The position numbers and the translations under genes are program-made. Below are positions 17,179-27,101 of a stretch of 64,000 nt of DNA, piece after piece. Under the pieces are notes generated by a model. That model was not told the DNA's origin and did not search any database. It saw nothing but the letters and a program-made list of their open reading frames with translations. The stretch's first letter is position 1. The number at the start of each line of letters is the position of its first letter. Source of the DNA: Alphaproteobacteria bacterium. GTDB lineage: Bacteria > Pseudomonadota > Alphaproteobacteria > Micropepsales > Micropepsaceae. Location: NCBI GenBank assembly GCA_019247845.1, contig JAFBAL010000063.1:1-64000 (forward strand), given 5' to 3'.

Positions 17179-19494
17179 ATGTACGCAAGCACGGCTGATG
17201 CGGCGTTGAGCGGGCCGCATTCCGTCGAAAGTGTCGAGATTCGCGTGCGAGGCACCGTGCAGGGGGTCGGTTTCCGCCCGACGGTGTGGCGGCTCGCGCG
17301 CGACCAGGCGCTTCTGGGCGAAGTGCTCAACGACGGCGCCGGCGTGCTGATCCGGGCCGTGGGCGAGCCGGCTCGTGTCGCGACCTTCCTGCGCAACCTC
17401 AAGGAAAACCCGCCGCCGCTGGCCCGTATCGACAGCGTCGAAGTGCACCATTCAAAGGACTTTCCGGCCTTCGCGGATTTCGCGATCGCGCACAGCGTCG
17501 CCGGCGAGACCCGCACCGACGTCACCGCCGATGCCGCCACCTGCCCGGATTGCCGCGCCGAGATCTTCGACGCGAGCGAGCGCCGCCATCGTTATCCGTT
17601 CACGAACTGCACGCATTGCGGACCCCGGCTCTCCATCGTGCAGGGGGTGCCTTACGACCGCGCCAACACCACGATGCGCGGCTTCGCGATGTGCGACGAT
17701 TGCGTGAAGGAATACGGCGACCCCGCCGACCGCCGCTTCCATGCGCAGCCGATCGCCTGTCCCGCCTGCGGGCCGAGAGTGTGGATCGACGGCATCGATT
17801 CGCCGAAGCCGCTGGATGCCGTCGTCCAAGCGCTGCGCGACGGCAGGATCGTCGCCATTCGCGGGCTGGGCGGGTTCCATCTCGCCTGCGACGCGACCAA
17901 TCCCGAAGCCGTGCGAGCGCTTCGCAATCGCAAGAAACGCTATGGCAAGCCGTTCGCCCTGATGGCGCGCGACGTCGCGGTGATCCGCCGCTACGCGCGC
18001 GTCACCGAACAGGAACACGCCCTGCTCAACAGTTCGGCCGCGCCGATCGTGCTGCTGGAGGCCGGCGGTGAGCGGTTGCCCGAGGACGTCGCGCCCAAGC
18101 TCAAGACCTTGGGTTTCATGCTGCCCTATACGCCGCTGCATATGCTGATCGCGGAGAGCTTCGACACGCCGCTGGTGATGACCAGCGGCAACGTCGCCCA
18201 CGAGCCCCAGGTCACCGACAATGACGAGGTCGCGGGCAAGCTCGGCCCGATCGCGGACATGGTGCTGCTGCACGACCGCGACATCGCCAACCGCATCGAC
18301 GATTCCGTCGCGCGGGTGATCGGCGGGCGCACCCGGCTCTATCGCCGCGCGCGCGGCTATGCGCCTCAGCCGACGCCGCTGCCGCCGGGCTTCGAGAATG
18401 CGCCCGAGATCTTCGCCTTCGGCGGCGAGCTGAAGTCGACCTTCTGTCTCGTGAAGGGCGGCGCCGCCGTCGTCTCGCAGCACCAGGGCGACCTCGAGGA
18501 CCCCGCGACCTTCGACGACTACCAGAAGAACATGCGGCTCTATCGCGAGCTCTACGGCCATCGCGCGCGCGTCTTCGCCGCCGACCTTCACCCGGAATAT
18601 CTCTCGACCAAACTCGCCAAGGAACAGGCGCGCGGCGAGCGGCTGCACGAGGTGCAGCACCACCACGCGCACGTGGCGAGCTGCATGGCCGAGAACGGCG
18701 TGCCGCGCGACAGCGGGCCGGTGATCGGCGTGGTGATGGACGGGCTGGGCTTCGGCACCGACGGCACCATCTGGGGCGGGGAATTCCTGCGCGCGGACTA
18801 TCTGGGCTTCGAGAGGCTCGCCTGGCTCAAGCCCATCGCGATGATCGGCGGCGCGCAGGCGATCCGCGAACCATGGCGCAATACCTATGCGCATCTGATG
18901 GCGGCCTTCGGCTGGCAGCGTTTCGAGGACGGCTTCGGCGATCTCGCGCTTGCCGACTATCTGGCGAAGAAGCCGCGCGGGCTGGTCGACTCGATGCTGG
19001 CCGGCGGCATCAACGTGCCGGCTGCCAGCTCCTGCGGGCGGCTGTTCGACGCGGTCGCCGCCGCGCTCGGCTTCTGTCCCGAGCTTGCCCTGTTCGAGGG
19101 CCAAGCGGCGATGGAGCTCGAGGACGCGATCCTGCCCGACCACGGCGCCTATCCCTTCGCGCTGGGCCGTGTCGTCGATCCGCGGCCGATGTGGCAGGCG
19201 CTGCTCGCCGATCTGGGCGACGGCGTGCCGCCCGGCGTGATCTCGTCGCGCTTCCATGCGGGCCTCGCCGGCGCCATCGCCACGACGGCGACGCGTCTCG
19301 CCAGGGAAAGCGGCGCCGACACGGTCGTGCTGTCGGGCGGCTGCTTCCAGAACAAGACTTTGCTCGAGCGCGCCGCGGCGGGCATCGGAAGGAACGGGTT
19401 GAACTGTCTCACACAGGGCGAGATCGCCACCAATGACGGCGGCCTTTCGCTCGGCCAGGCGGCCATCGCGGCCGCGCGAGAACTGAAGGGGTAA
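17179..19494 (+). CDS. hypF: Carbamoyltransferase HypF
   Basis: Acylphosphatase domain VRGTVQGVGFRPTVWRLA, zinc-finger pairs CPDC/CTHC/CDDC/CPAC, C-terminal LSGGCFQNKTLLE. Start may be GTG 17170 or ATG 17179. Confidence 0.95.
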   Translation: MYASTADAALSGPHSVESVEIRVRGTVQGVGFRPTVWRLARDQALLGEVLNDGAGVLIRAVGEPARVATFLRNLKENPPPLARIDSVEVHHSKDFPAFADFAIAHSVAGETRTDVTADAATCPDCRAEIFDASERRHRYPFTNCTHCGPRLSIVQGVPYDRANTTMRGFAMCDDCVKEYGDPADRRFHAQPIACPACGPRVWIDGIDSPKPLDAVVQALRDGRIVAIRGLGGFHLACDATNPEAVRALRNRKKRYGKPFALMARDVAVIRRYARVTEQEHALLNSSAAPIVLLEAGGERLPEDVAPKLKTLGFMLPYTPLHMLIAESFDTPLVMTSGNVAHEPQVTDNDEVAGKLGPIADMVLLHDRDIANRIDDSVARVIGGRTRLYRRARGYAPQPTPLPPGFENAPEIFAFGGELKSTFCLVKGGAAVVSQHQGDLEDPATFDDYQKNMRLYRELYGHRARVFAADLHPEYLSTKLAKEQARGERLHEVQHHHAHVASCMAENGVPRDSGPVIGVVMDGLGFGTDGTIWGGEFLRADYLGFERLAWLKPIAMIGGAQAIREPWRNTYAHLMAAFGWQRFEDGFGDLALADYLAKKPRGLVDSMLAGGINVPAASSCGRLFDAVAAALGFCPELALFEGQAAMELEDAILPDHGAYPFALGRVVDPRPMWQALLADLGDGVPPGVISSRFHAGLAGAIATTATRLARESGADTVVLSGGCFQNKTLLERAAAGIGRNGLNCLTQGEIATNDGGLSLGQAAIAAARELKG

Positions 19495-19500
19495 AACATC

Positions 19501-19776
19501 ATGTGCCTTGGAATACCCGGACGCATCGTCGCCATCACCGATCCGCAGAAGAAGCTCGCCATGGTCGACGTCAGCGGCGTGCAGCGCGAGATCAACGTCG
19601 CCTGCGTGGTCGATGACGACGTGCCGATCGAGAACTGCGTCGGCTATTGGGTTCTCGTCCATGTCGGCTTCGCGATGAGCCGCATCGACGAGGAGGAAGC
19701 CGCCGCGACCTTGCGCACCTTGAACGAGCTCGGCGAGGTGCAGCAGGAGCTCGAGGCAATGGCGGCCAGCGCATGA
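19501..19776 (+). CDS. hypC: HypC/HybG/HupF family hydrogenase maturation chaperone
   Basis: MCLGIPGRIVAI N-terminus with Cys2; WVLVHVGFAMSRIDEEEA. Confidence 0.95.
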   Translation: MCLGIPGRIVAITDPQKKLAMVDVSGVQREINVACVVDDDVPIENCVGYWVLVHVGFAMSRIDEEEAAATLRTLNELGEVQQELEAMAASA

Positions 19777-20450
19777 CCAACACCACGCTCAAATCGCTCT
19801 ACCCGTTCCTGCACGGCAAGAGGCAGGACCCCCTCGCGCTGAACGCCGCGCTGGGCGAAGCCCTGGCCGAGAAGATCGTCCATCACCGAGGCGTCATCGA
19901 CGAGTTCTTCGCCAAGAACGGCGCCGCCGTGATCGCCGCCGCCGACGCCGTTGCCGCCACCTATCGACGCCAGGGCCGCATGTTCACCATGGGCAATGGC
20001 GGGTCGAGCTGCGACGCGGCGCATGTCGCGGTCGAGTTCCAGCATCCCGTGACTGCCGGACGTCCGGCGCTGACCGCCATCGACCTCACCGCCGACAGGA
20101 CCATGCTCACCGCGGTCGGCAACGACGTCGGCTTCGCCCATATCTTCGTGCGCCAGATCATCGCCCAGGGCCGCGCCGGCGACGTTTTGATCGGGCTTTC
20201 GACCAGCGGCAACTCGCAGAACCTGGTCAAAGCCTTCGTGAAGGCGAAGGAGATGGGCATGACGACCATCGGCCTTTGCGGCATGAGCGGCGGCGAGATG
20301 GCCAAGATCGGCCTCGATCACTGCCTGGTCGTGGAGAGCGATTCGATCCACCGCATCCAGGAATGCCACGTCACGATCTTCCATGTCCTTTGGGACCTGG
20401 TTCACACGCTGCTGGCCGACGAACGCGGCCGGCTTGGAGAGACCACATGA
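19773..20450 (+). CDS. SIS-domain protein (phosphoheptose isomerase-like) embedded in the hyp operon
   Basis: GRMFTMGNGGSSCDAAHVAVEF, LIGLSTSGNSQNLVKAF; ATGA overlaps with both neighbours. Confidence 0.87.
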   Translation: MTNTTLKSLYPFLHGKRQDPLALNAALGEALAEKIVHHRGVIDEFFAKNGAAVIAAADAVAATYRRQGRMFTMGNGGSSCDAAHVAVEFQHPVTAGRPALTAIDLTADRTMLTAVGNDVGFAHIFVRQIIAQGRAGDVLIGLSTSGNSQNLVKAFVKAKEMGMTTIGLCGMSGGEMAKIGLDHCLVVESDSIHRIQECHVTIFHVLWDLVHTLLADERGRLGETT

Positions 20451-21601
20451 AATACGTCGACGAATTCCGCGATCCCGCCAAGGCCAAGACGCTGCTGGCC
20501 GAGATCAACCTGCTGACCGACAAGCTGCGCAAGGGCAAGGACCGGCCGCTGCAGATCATGGAAGTCTGCGGCGGGCACACCCACGCGATCTTCCGCTATG
20601 GCATCGAGAGCATGCTGCCCGACGGCATCGAGCTGATCCACGGCCCCGGCTGCCCGGTCTGCGTGCTGCCGATGGGCCGCGTCGACGATTGCGTCGCGCT
20701 GTCCGAGCTGCCCAACGTGATCTTCACCACCTTCGGCGACGCGATGCGCGTGCCGGGCTCGAAGAAGAGCCTGCTCCAGGCCAAGAGCGAAGGCTGCGAC
20801 GTGCGCATGGTCTATTCGCCGCTCGACGCGCTGAAGCTGGCGAAAGAGAACCCGGACAAGGAAGTGATCTTCTTCGCGCTGGGCTTCGAGACCACGATGC
20901 CTTCGACCGCGATGACCGTGCTGCAGGCCGAGCGCGAAGGGATCAAGAACTTCTCGCTGTTCTGCAACCACATCACCATCATCCCGACGGTCAAGGCGAT
21001 CCTGGACTCGCCGGAGCTGACCTTGGACGGGTTCCTGGGGCCCGGTCACGTGAGCATGGTGATCGGCAACTCGCCGTACAACTTCATCGCCGAGCAATAC
21101 GGCAAGCCCCTGGTCGTGGCCGGCTTCGAGCCGCTCGACGTTCTGCACGCGATCTGGATGGTGTTGAAGCAGATGGACGAGAAGCGCTCCGTGGTCGAGA
21201 ACCAGTACAGCCGCGTGGTGCCGGAGGACGGCAATGCCGTGGCGCTCGACGCCATCGGCCGCGTCTTCGAGCTGCGCGAGTTCTTCGAATGGCGGGGCCT
21301 GGGCTCCATCGACCATTCCGGCGTGCGCATGCGCGACGAATACGCAGCTTTCGACGCGGAGCGGAAGTTCACCATCAAGTCGGTCAAGATCGCCGATCCG
21401 AAGTCCTGCCAATGCGGCGAGGTGCTGAAGGGCGTGATCAAGCCGTGGGAATGCAAGGTGTTCGGCACCGCCTGCACGCCGGAGACGCCGCTGGGCGCCC
21501 TGATGGTGTCGTCGGAGGGCGCCTGCGCCGCCTATTACCAGTTCGGCGACGTCGAGAAGATCCACCACAAGCGCGAAGAACTGAAGAGAGCCGCATCATG
21601 A
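20447..21601 (+). CDS. hypD: Hydrogenase formation protein HypD
   Basis: IMEVCGGHTHAIFRYGI, HGPGCPVCVLP, FALGFETTMPSTA, C-terminal Cys cluster. Confidence 0.95.
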   Translation: MKYVDEFRDPAKAKTLLAEINLLTDKLRKGKDRPLQIMEVCGGHTHAIFRYGIESMLPDGIELIHGPGCPVCVLPMGRVDDCVALSELPNVIFTTFGDAMRVPGSKKSLLQAKSEGCDVRMVYSPLDALKLAKENPDKEVIFFALGFETTMPSTAMTVLQAEREGIKNFSLFCNHITIIPTVKAILDSPELTLDGFLGPGHVSMVIGNSPYNFIAEQYGKPLVVAGFEPLDVLHAIWMVLKQMDEKRSVVENQYSRVVPEDGNAVALDAIGRVFELREFFEWRGLGSIDHSGVRMRDEYAAFDAERKFTIKSVKIADPKSCQCGEVLKGVIKPWECKVFGTACTPETPLGALMVSSEGACAAYYQFGDVEKIHHKREELKRAAS

Positions 21602-22668
21602 ACGTCGTCCCGCTCCATAAGAACCCGCGCCGCCTGGGCCAGGTGAACGTGCCGAAGGTCACCATGGCGCATGGCGGCGGCGGCAAGGCCATGCGCGACC
21701 TGATCGACGACGTCTTCGTGTCGGCTTTCGACAACGAGACCCTGGCGACGATGGAGGACCAGGCGCGTTTCCGCCTGTCCGACCTGGCGCAATACGGCGA
21801 CCGCCTGGCGATGACCACGGACTCCTACGTCATCCATCCGCTCAAGTTCCCCGGCGGCGACATCGGCAAGCTCGCGGTCTGCGGCACGGTCAACGACCTG
21901 GCGGTCGGCGGCGCCAAGCCGCTCTATCTGTCCTGCGGCGTGATCATCGAGGAAGGCATCGAAGTCGAGACCCTGCGCGAGATCGCCCGCTCGATGGCCA
22001 AGACGGCGCGCGAGGCCGGCGTCATGGTCGTCACCGGCGATACCAAGGTCGTCGACAAGGGCGCCTGCGACAAGCTCTTCATCAACACCACGGGCATCGG
22101 CGTCATCCGCACCGGCATCGACCTCGGCGCGGGCAAGGTGAAGCCGGGCGATGCGATCCTGGTCAACGGCCTGCTCGGCGATCATGGCGCGGCGATCCTG
22201 AACGCGCGCGGAGACATGAAGCTCTCCACCCCGCTGGAGAGCGACTGCGCGGCGCTGCACGGGTTGATCGACACCCTGCTCGCGGCGGCGCCCGGCACGC
22301 GCTTCCTGCGCGACGCGACGCGCGGCGGCATCGCGACCGTGCTGAACGAGGTCGCGGATGCGTCCCAGGTCGGCATCGAGATCCACGAGGACAAGACCCC
22401 TTTGCGTGCCGAGGTGCGCGGCTTCTGCGAGATATTGGGGCTCGACCCGCTCTATCTCGCCAACGAGGGCAAGCTCGTCACCGCCGTGCCGGCCGACCAG
22501 GCCGACGCGGCGCTCGCGGCGATGAGGGCGCATGCGCTCGGGCGCGATGCCGCCGTCATCGGTCACGCCACCGACGGCCGGCCCGGCCGCGTCGTCATGC
22601 ATACCGTTTTCGGCGGCCGCCGCATCGTCGACATGCTGGTCGGCGAGCAGCTTCCCCGCATCTGCTAG
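21598..22668 (+). CDS. hypE: Hydrogenase expression/formation protein HypE
   Basis: MAHGGGGKAMRDLI, TTDSYVIHPLKFPGGDIGKLAVCGTVNDLAVGGA, C-terminus ...LPRIC (thiocarboxamide-carrying Cys tail). Confidence 0.95.
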   Translation: MNVVPLHKNPRRLGQVNVPKVTMAHGGGGKAMRDLIDDVFVSAFDNETLATMEDQARFRLSDLAQYGDRLAMTTDSYVIHPLKFPGGDIGKLAVCGTVNDLAVGGAKPLYLSCGVIIEEGIEVETLREIARSMAKTAREAGVMVVTGDTKVVDKGACDKLFINTTGIGVIRTGIDLGAGKVKPGDAILVNGLLGDHGAAILNARGDMKLSTPLESDCAALHGLIDTLLAAAPGTRFLRDATRGGIATVLNEVADASQVGIEIHEDKTPLRAEVRGFCEILGLDPLYLANEGKLVTAVPADQADAALAAMRAHALGRDAAVIGHATDGRPGRVVMHTVFGGRRIVDMLVGEQLPRIC

Positions 22669-22677
22669 GAGAGAAGA

Positions 22678-23304
22678 ATGAATCCGATCGATCCGATGGA
22701 CGCCACCGTCGTCCGCATCAAGGACCAGGGCGAAGTCAAAGAGCTCACTTACAACGGCGCCATGACCAAGCATATCGGCACGCTGTGGTGGGGCACCGCG
22801 GTCGGCTACCGCGCGATGCAGGCCGCGGCGCAGGCGCTGTCGTCGGACGGGCTGTGGAGCCGCGACGACCTCTACGTCGTCAGCGCCCATCCGGGGCCGG
22901 GCGTGCGCGATGCCGTCGACTACGTCACGGGCGCCGCGGCGAAGGACCGCTACAAGGTCGTGCTCGACGACAAATGCGGCATGAAGTGCAACAGCGCCAT
23001 GAAGTTCGAATGGTGGGTGAGCGACGGCCGCCGCACCGCCTTCGTGCGTCTGCGCGAGGACTTCGTGCCGCGCGCCTTCTATGAACTGTCCGACCGGCTC
23101 GGCACCGACGACGAGAGCGAAGAGGACACGCGCCAGTTCGAGATATCAAAAGTTACATTGTCGACGCGCATCTGGTCGTCGCCGCTGGAGCGCAATTTCA
23201 CCGTCGAAATGTTCGACAGCGCACTGAAGCCGGGCGAATTGCCCACCGACATGCAGCGCGCGGACTATTGGGACGACATCGTGACGAAGAAGCCCGCCGC
23301 ATAA
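22678..23304 (+). CDS. FmdE-like protein associated with the hyp operon
   Basis: HIGTLWWGTAVGYRAM and HPGPGVRDAVDYVTG resemble FmdE-family motifs; 9 bp after hypE. Confidence 0.6.
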   Translation: MNPIDPMDATVVRIKDQGEVKELTYNGAMTKHIGTLWWGTAVGYRAMQAAAQALSSDGLWSRDDLYVVSAHPGPGVRDAVDYVTGAAAKDRYKVVLDDKCGMKCNSAMKFEWWVSDGRRTAFVRLREDFVPRAFYELSDRLGTDDESEEDTRQFEISKVTLSTRIWSSPLERNFTVEMFDSALKPGELPTDMQRADYWDDIVTKKPAA

Positions 23305-23339
23305 GGAACCGCAGGGCCGATGCATGCGTTCGAAAGCGC

Positions 23340-24143
23340 ATGCTATCGTCCCTGCACACCATCAAACGTTATCCACCTGACATTTCGCAGCCGGTCTTCG
23401 CGCACTATCCGGCGATGAAGCTCGGCGAGGATGCCGCGGTCGACCACTATGCTCTGCTGCTCGCGCCGCTCGCCGATCGCATGATCGCGACGGCGCGGCA
23501 GAGCGAATGGGTGCTGACCTCGCCGCCGGTGCGCAACCTGCCGAGCGGCGCCAACCTTCTCTGCGAACGCCTGCAGCCGCTGCTGCATGGGACGCGGCTG
23601 GAGCGGCTGCGGCTGACCGACGACGCGCGGTTCGAATCCAATGACGCGTTCCGCGATCACGGCGACTACGCCAGGCTGGGCTACGAAGAACGCCGCAGGG
23701 CGCAATACCGCGTCGGAGACGTGGCGTTCGACCGCGCCGCGCTCGAAGGACGCAACGTCATCTTCGTCAACGACATCAACGTCACCGGCTCGCAGCTGCG
23801 CTGGATCGAGCAGGTCCTGGAGACCGCCCGCCCCCGCGCCATCCACTGGCTCCTGATCCTGAACACGCTGCCGAAGATCGGCCGCCGCTTCCCGCGGCTC
23901 GAGGACGAGATCAACCGGTCCCGGTTTGCGGAACACGGCGAGCTCGCCTCGTTCCTGAGCAGCGCACGCTTCCACTACACGACCAAGCTCGTCGCGAGGC
24001 TGCTCGGCTGTGGCGGCGACGCATTGCGGCGCATCCTCGCGGCGCTCGATCCGGCAAAACGGCGCGGGCTCGTGCGCGCGCTGTTCGCGGACGGCCTCTA
24101 CAGCGAGGAATTCCTGCGGGAGAAGTTCGCCGCCGTGCTATGA
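23340..24143 (+). CDS. Phosphoribosyltransferase-like protein
   Basis: PRPP-loop-like motif NVIFVNDINVTGSQ preceded by hydrophobic strand; 35 bp after the FmdE-like gene. Confidence 0.65.
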   Translation: MLSSLHTIKRYPPDISQPVFAHYPAMKLGEDAAVDHYALLLAPLADRMIATARQSEWVLTSPPVRNLPSGANLLCERLQPLLHGTRLERLRLTDDARFESNDAFRDHGDYARLGYEERRRAQYRVGDVAFDRAALEGRNVIFVNDINVTGSQLRWIEQVLETARPRAIHWLLILNTLPKIGRRFPRLEDEINRSRFAEHGELASFLSSARFHYTTKLVARLLGCGGDALRRILAALDPAKRRGLVRALFADGLYSEEFLREKFAAVL

Positions 24144-24150
24144 TCCTGGC

Positions 24151-24930
24151 ATGTTCGCGATCGCTCACCGCATCCCGATCATCGAGCCCACGGTCTATGC
24201 CGGCGACTATACCGGCATCCCGTTCGACCGCGCCGATCCGCGCTTCGACGATCCGCTGGTGCCGCTCGACGACGTGGGCGTGGCTTATGAATCGCATCAC
24301 GCGCGCAGCGACGGCGGCAATTGGCCGTACCACGCGCCGATCGCTGGGGCGCGCAAGGACATGTGGCTGCGAAGATCGGCGGCCGGCATTCTCGCGCGCG
24401 TGAATGCGCGTCTCGCACCGCACGGCGCGGAGCTGTTCGTGCTCGACGGCTATCGTCCCATGGAATGCCAGCGCGGCTTGTGGGATTTCTTCGTCGAGGA
24501 AGGCAGGCAGGCCGGCATGGCCGACCCCGAAGCCTATGCGGAAGAGCACGTCTTCGATCCCCGCCCCTTCGACGCGGCCGCACCCTCGACCTGGCCGGCG
24601 CATGTCTGCGGCGCTTCCGTCGACCTCACCCTGCGCGACCGCCTCAGCCACGAGATATTCGACATGGGCGTGCGCTTCGAGGACATCTGCGCTGAGAGCG
24701 CCAACGACTATTTCGAGCGGCAGCTCCTTGCGGGACGCATAGCTGCCGACGACCGGCGCCTGTGGAACCGGCGGCTGATCCACTGGGCGATGAGCGCGGA
24801 GGGTTTCCTCAACGATCCCTTCGTGTTCTGGCACTACGACTGGGGCAATCAGCTCTATGTGAAGGTCCGCCGCGCGCTGTTCGCGGATGCACCCAAAGCC
24901 GCCTGGTACGGCTATATCGGCCCGCCATAG
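24151..24930 (+). CDS. VanX-like D-Ala-D-Ala dipeptidase (peptidase M15D)
   Basis: LFVLDGYRPMECQRGLWDFF, AHVCGASVDLTL, FVFWHYDWGNQ zinc-site-like motifs. Confidence 0.82.
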   Translation: MFAIAHRIPIIEPTVYAGDYTGIPFDRADPRFDDPLVPLDDVGVAYESHHARSDGGNWPYHAPIAGARKDMWLRRSAAGILARVNARLAPHGAELFVLDGYRPMECQRGLWDFFVEEGRQAGMADPEAYAEEHVFDPRPFDAAAPSTWPAHVCGASVDLTLRDRLSHEIFDMGVRFEDICAESANDYFERQLLAGRIAADDRRLWNRRLIHWAMSAEGFLNDPFVFWHYDWGNQLYVKVRRALFADAPKAAWYGYIGPP

Positions 24931-25015
24931 GGTCCAAAATCTTTGTGATCGGGATTGACCTTGGCCTGCGCCGCCCCGAGATAAGGGCGGCGATTTCCAT
25001 GGTGGGGTGAGACCG

Positions 25016-27040
25016 ATGATCCGCAAGCTTCTGTTCGCATGCCTTCTGGCCACGCCGGCTTTGGCCGAGACACCCGTCGACCAGCTCGCCAAGCCGCCGG
25101 CCGACGCGACGGTCTGGTCGATCTCGTCGAGCAACGGCGCCGCCCACCACGGCTCGATCTCGCTGTGGACCGACAAGGACGGCACGCACTGGTCGCGCTT
25201 CAGCTTCAACCTGCGCGGCTTCGTCAGCGAGATCGACGAGCAGAACCGCTTCGCCTCCGACGGCACGCTCACGAGCCTGGTCGTGCGCGGCAAGACCCCG
25301 CAAGGCGACGCCGCCGAGACCTACGAGGTCAAGGACGGCACCTATAGCTTCACCAGCCCGGTCGATCACGGCACCGGCAAGGTGGTGCCCGGCCTCGACT
25401 ATGTGAGCTTCGGCGGCACGCCGGACTCCTTCATCTTCATCCTGAACGACATGCTGAAGTCGCCGGACAAGTCGGTGAACCTCCTGCCGTCCGGCCGCGG
25501 CTCGATCGCGCCGCTGACCACGCTCGAAGTGAGCAACGGCACCGAGAAGAAGACGCTTACCGCCTATGCCGTCACCGGCTTCGGACTGTCGCCCTTCCCG
25601 GTGTGGTTCGACGGCGACAAGTTCTTCGGCACCGCCGGCGTGATCGCGTTCCTTCCGCCCGCCTGGGAGAAGGTCGGCGCCGATCTGAGCAAGGCGCAGG
25701 ACGACGCGCTGGCCAAGCTGGCGCCTGCGCTTGTCGCTTCCATCGCCAAGCCCGCGGGCACCGTCGCGTTCAAGAACGTCGAGCTCTACGACTCCGCCGC
25801 GCGCAAGTTCCTGCGCGGCCAGACCGTCGTTGTCGCGGACGGCCGCATCGCCGCGGTCGGCGCGCATGCGAAGATCCCGGCCAAGGCCGAGGTGATCGAC
25901 GGCACGGGCAAGACGCTGATCCCCGGCCTGTGGGACAACCACCAGCATTACGGCGACGATTCCACCGGCCCGCTGCTGCTCGCCTCGGGCATCACCAGCG
26001 TGCGCGATCCCGGCAACCAGCAGGACGAATTGCTGGCGCGCAAGAAACGCATCGACGACGGCCAGCTGCTGGGCCAGCGCATCGTGCCGTCGCTCTTGAT
26101 CGACGGTCCCGGCCCGTATACCGCCCAGGTCGCCGAGGTCGTCCACAACCAGGACGAAGCGCTCGCCGCGGTGCACAAGGCCAAGGACAAGGGCTATTTC
26201 GGCATCAAGCTCTACGGCTCGCTCGATCCGGCCTGGGTCAAGCCGATGGCCGACCTTGCCCATCAGCTCGGCCTGCACGTGCATGGCCACATCCCGCACG
26301 GCATGCGCCCGCTCGAGGCGGTGCATGCCGGCTATGACGAGATCACGCACATCAACTGGGTGATGATGCAGGCGATGCCCGACGACGTGGTCAAGAACTC
26401 GAACGGCATGGGCCGCTTCGAAGGCACCGGCAAATACGCCAAGGACGTCGACCTGCATTCGCCGGCGATGACGGCCTATCTCGACGAGCTGGCGTCGCGC
26501 CACATCGCGGTCGACCCGACGCTGGTCACCTTCGAGGACCTCTACGTCCCCGACCGCGGCACCTATCCGCCCGCCGACGCGCCCTATGCCGACACGCTGC
26601 CGTCGCAGTTCGCGCGCGGCTTCCTGTCCGGCTCCATGGCCCCGACGCCGGAGCTGTCTCGCGAGACCATGCGCGCCAGCTTCGCCAAGCTGACGGATCT
26701 GGTGGCCGAGCTGAACAGACGTCACATGTCCATCGTCGCCGGCACCGACGGCGTCGGCTTCGAGCTGGTGCGCGAGCTGGAGCTCTATGTCGAAGCCGGC
26801 ATGAGTCCCGAAGACGCGCTCGCCACCGCCACCAGCACGCCCGCCAAGCTGTTCAAGGTGTGGGACAAGACCGGCTCGCTGGAGAAGGGCAAGCTCGCGG
26901 AGCTGGCGCTGATCGACGGCGACCCGTCCACGCACATGGGCGACCTGCGGCAGGTCGAGCTGGTGATGCGCGACGGCAAGATGATGAAGGCGTCCGACCT
27001 GCGCGCGCCCTTGGGCATCTCCGGCGCGCCGAAGAGGTAA
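25016..27040 (+). CDS. Amidohydrolase family protein, exported
   Basis: Signal peptide; GKTLIPGLWDNHQHYGDD, HVHGHIPHGMRP, AGTDGVG, metal-site pattern. Confidence 0.85.
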   Translation: MIRKLLFACLLATPALAETPVDQLAKPPADATVWSISSSNGAAHHGSISLWTDKDGTHWSRFSFNLRGFVSEIDEQNRFASDGTLTSLVVRGKTPQGDAAETYEVKDGTYSFTSPVDHGTGKVVPGLDYVSFGGTPDSFIFILNDMLKSPDKSVNLLPSGRGSIAPLTTLEVSNGTEKKTLTAYAVTGFGLSPFPVWFDGDKFFGTAGVIAFLPPAWEKVGADLSKAQDDALAKLAPALVASIAKPAGTVAFKNVELYDSAARKFLRGQTVVVADGRIAAVGAHAKIPAKAEVIDGTGKTLIPGLWDNHQHYGDDSTGPLLLASGITSVRDPGNQQDELLARKKRIDDGQLLGQRIVPSLLIDGPGPYTAQVAEVVHNQDEALAAVHKAKDKGYFGIKLYGSLDPAWVKPMADLAHQLGLHVHGHIPHGMRPLEAVHAGYDEITHINWVMMQAMPDDVVKNSNGMGRFEGTGKYAKDVDLHSPAMTAYLDELASRHIAVDPTLVTFEDLYVPDRGTYPPADAPYADTLPSQFARGFLSGSMAPTPELSRETMRASFAKLTDLVAELNRRHMSIVAGTDGVGFELVRELELYVEAGMSPEDALATATSTPAKLFKVWDKTGSLEKGKLAELALIDGDPSTHMGDLRQVELVMRDGKMMKASDLRAPLGISGAPKR

Positions 27041-27101
27041 CTTGCGCCACGCGGAGAATTGAGGAGACTGCCGGGCGTCGCATTCAGCCCGGCGGTCTCC
27101 C

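Noticed and set aside
17452-19662. 736-aa minus-strand ORF opposite hypF
   Set aside because: Shadow frame; hypF on the plus strand is unambiguous.
23340-24930. Treating PRTase-like + VanX-like genes as a tellurite/Ter-type biosynthetic module
   Set aside because: No ATP-grasp, TerD or related partner nearby, and they are 9 kb from the TelA operon; more likely an extension of the hyp operon or unrelated.
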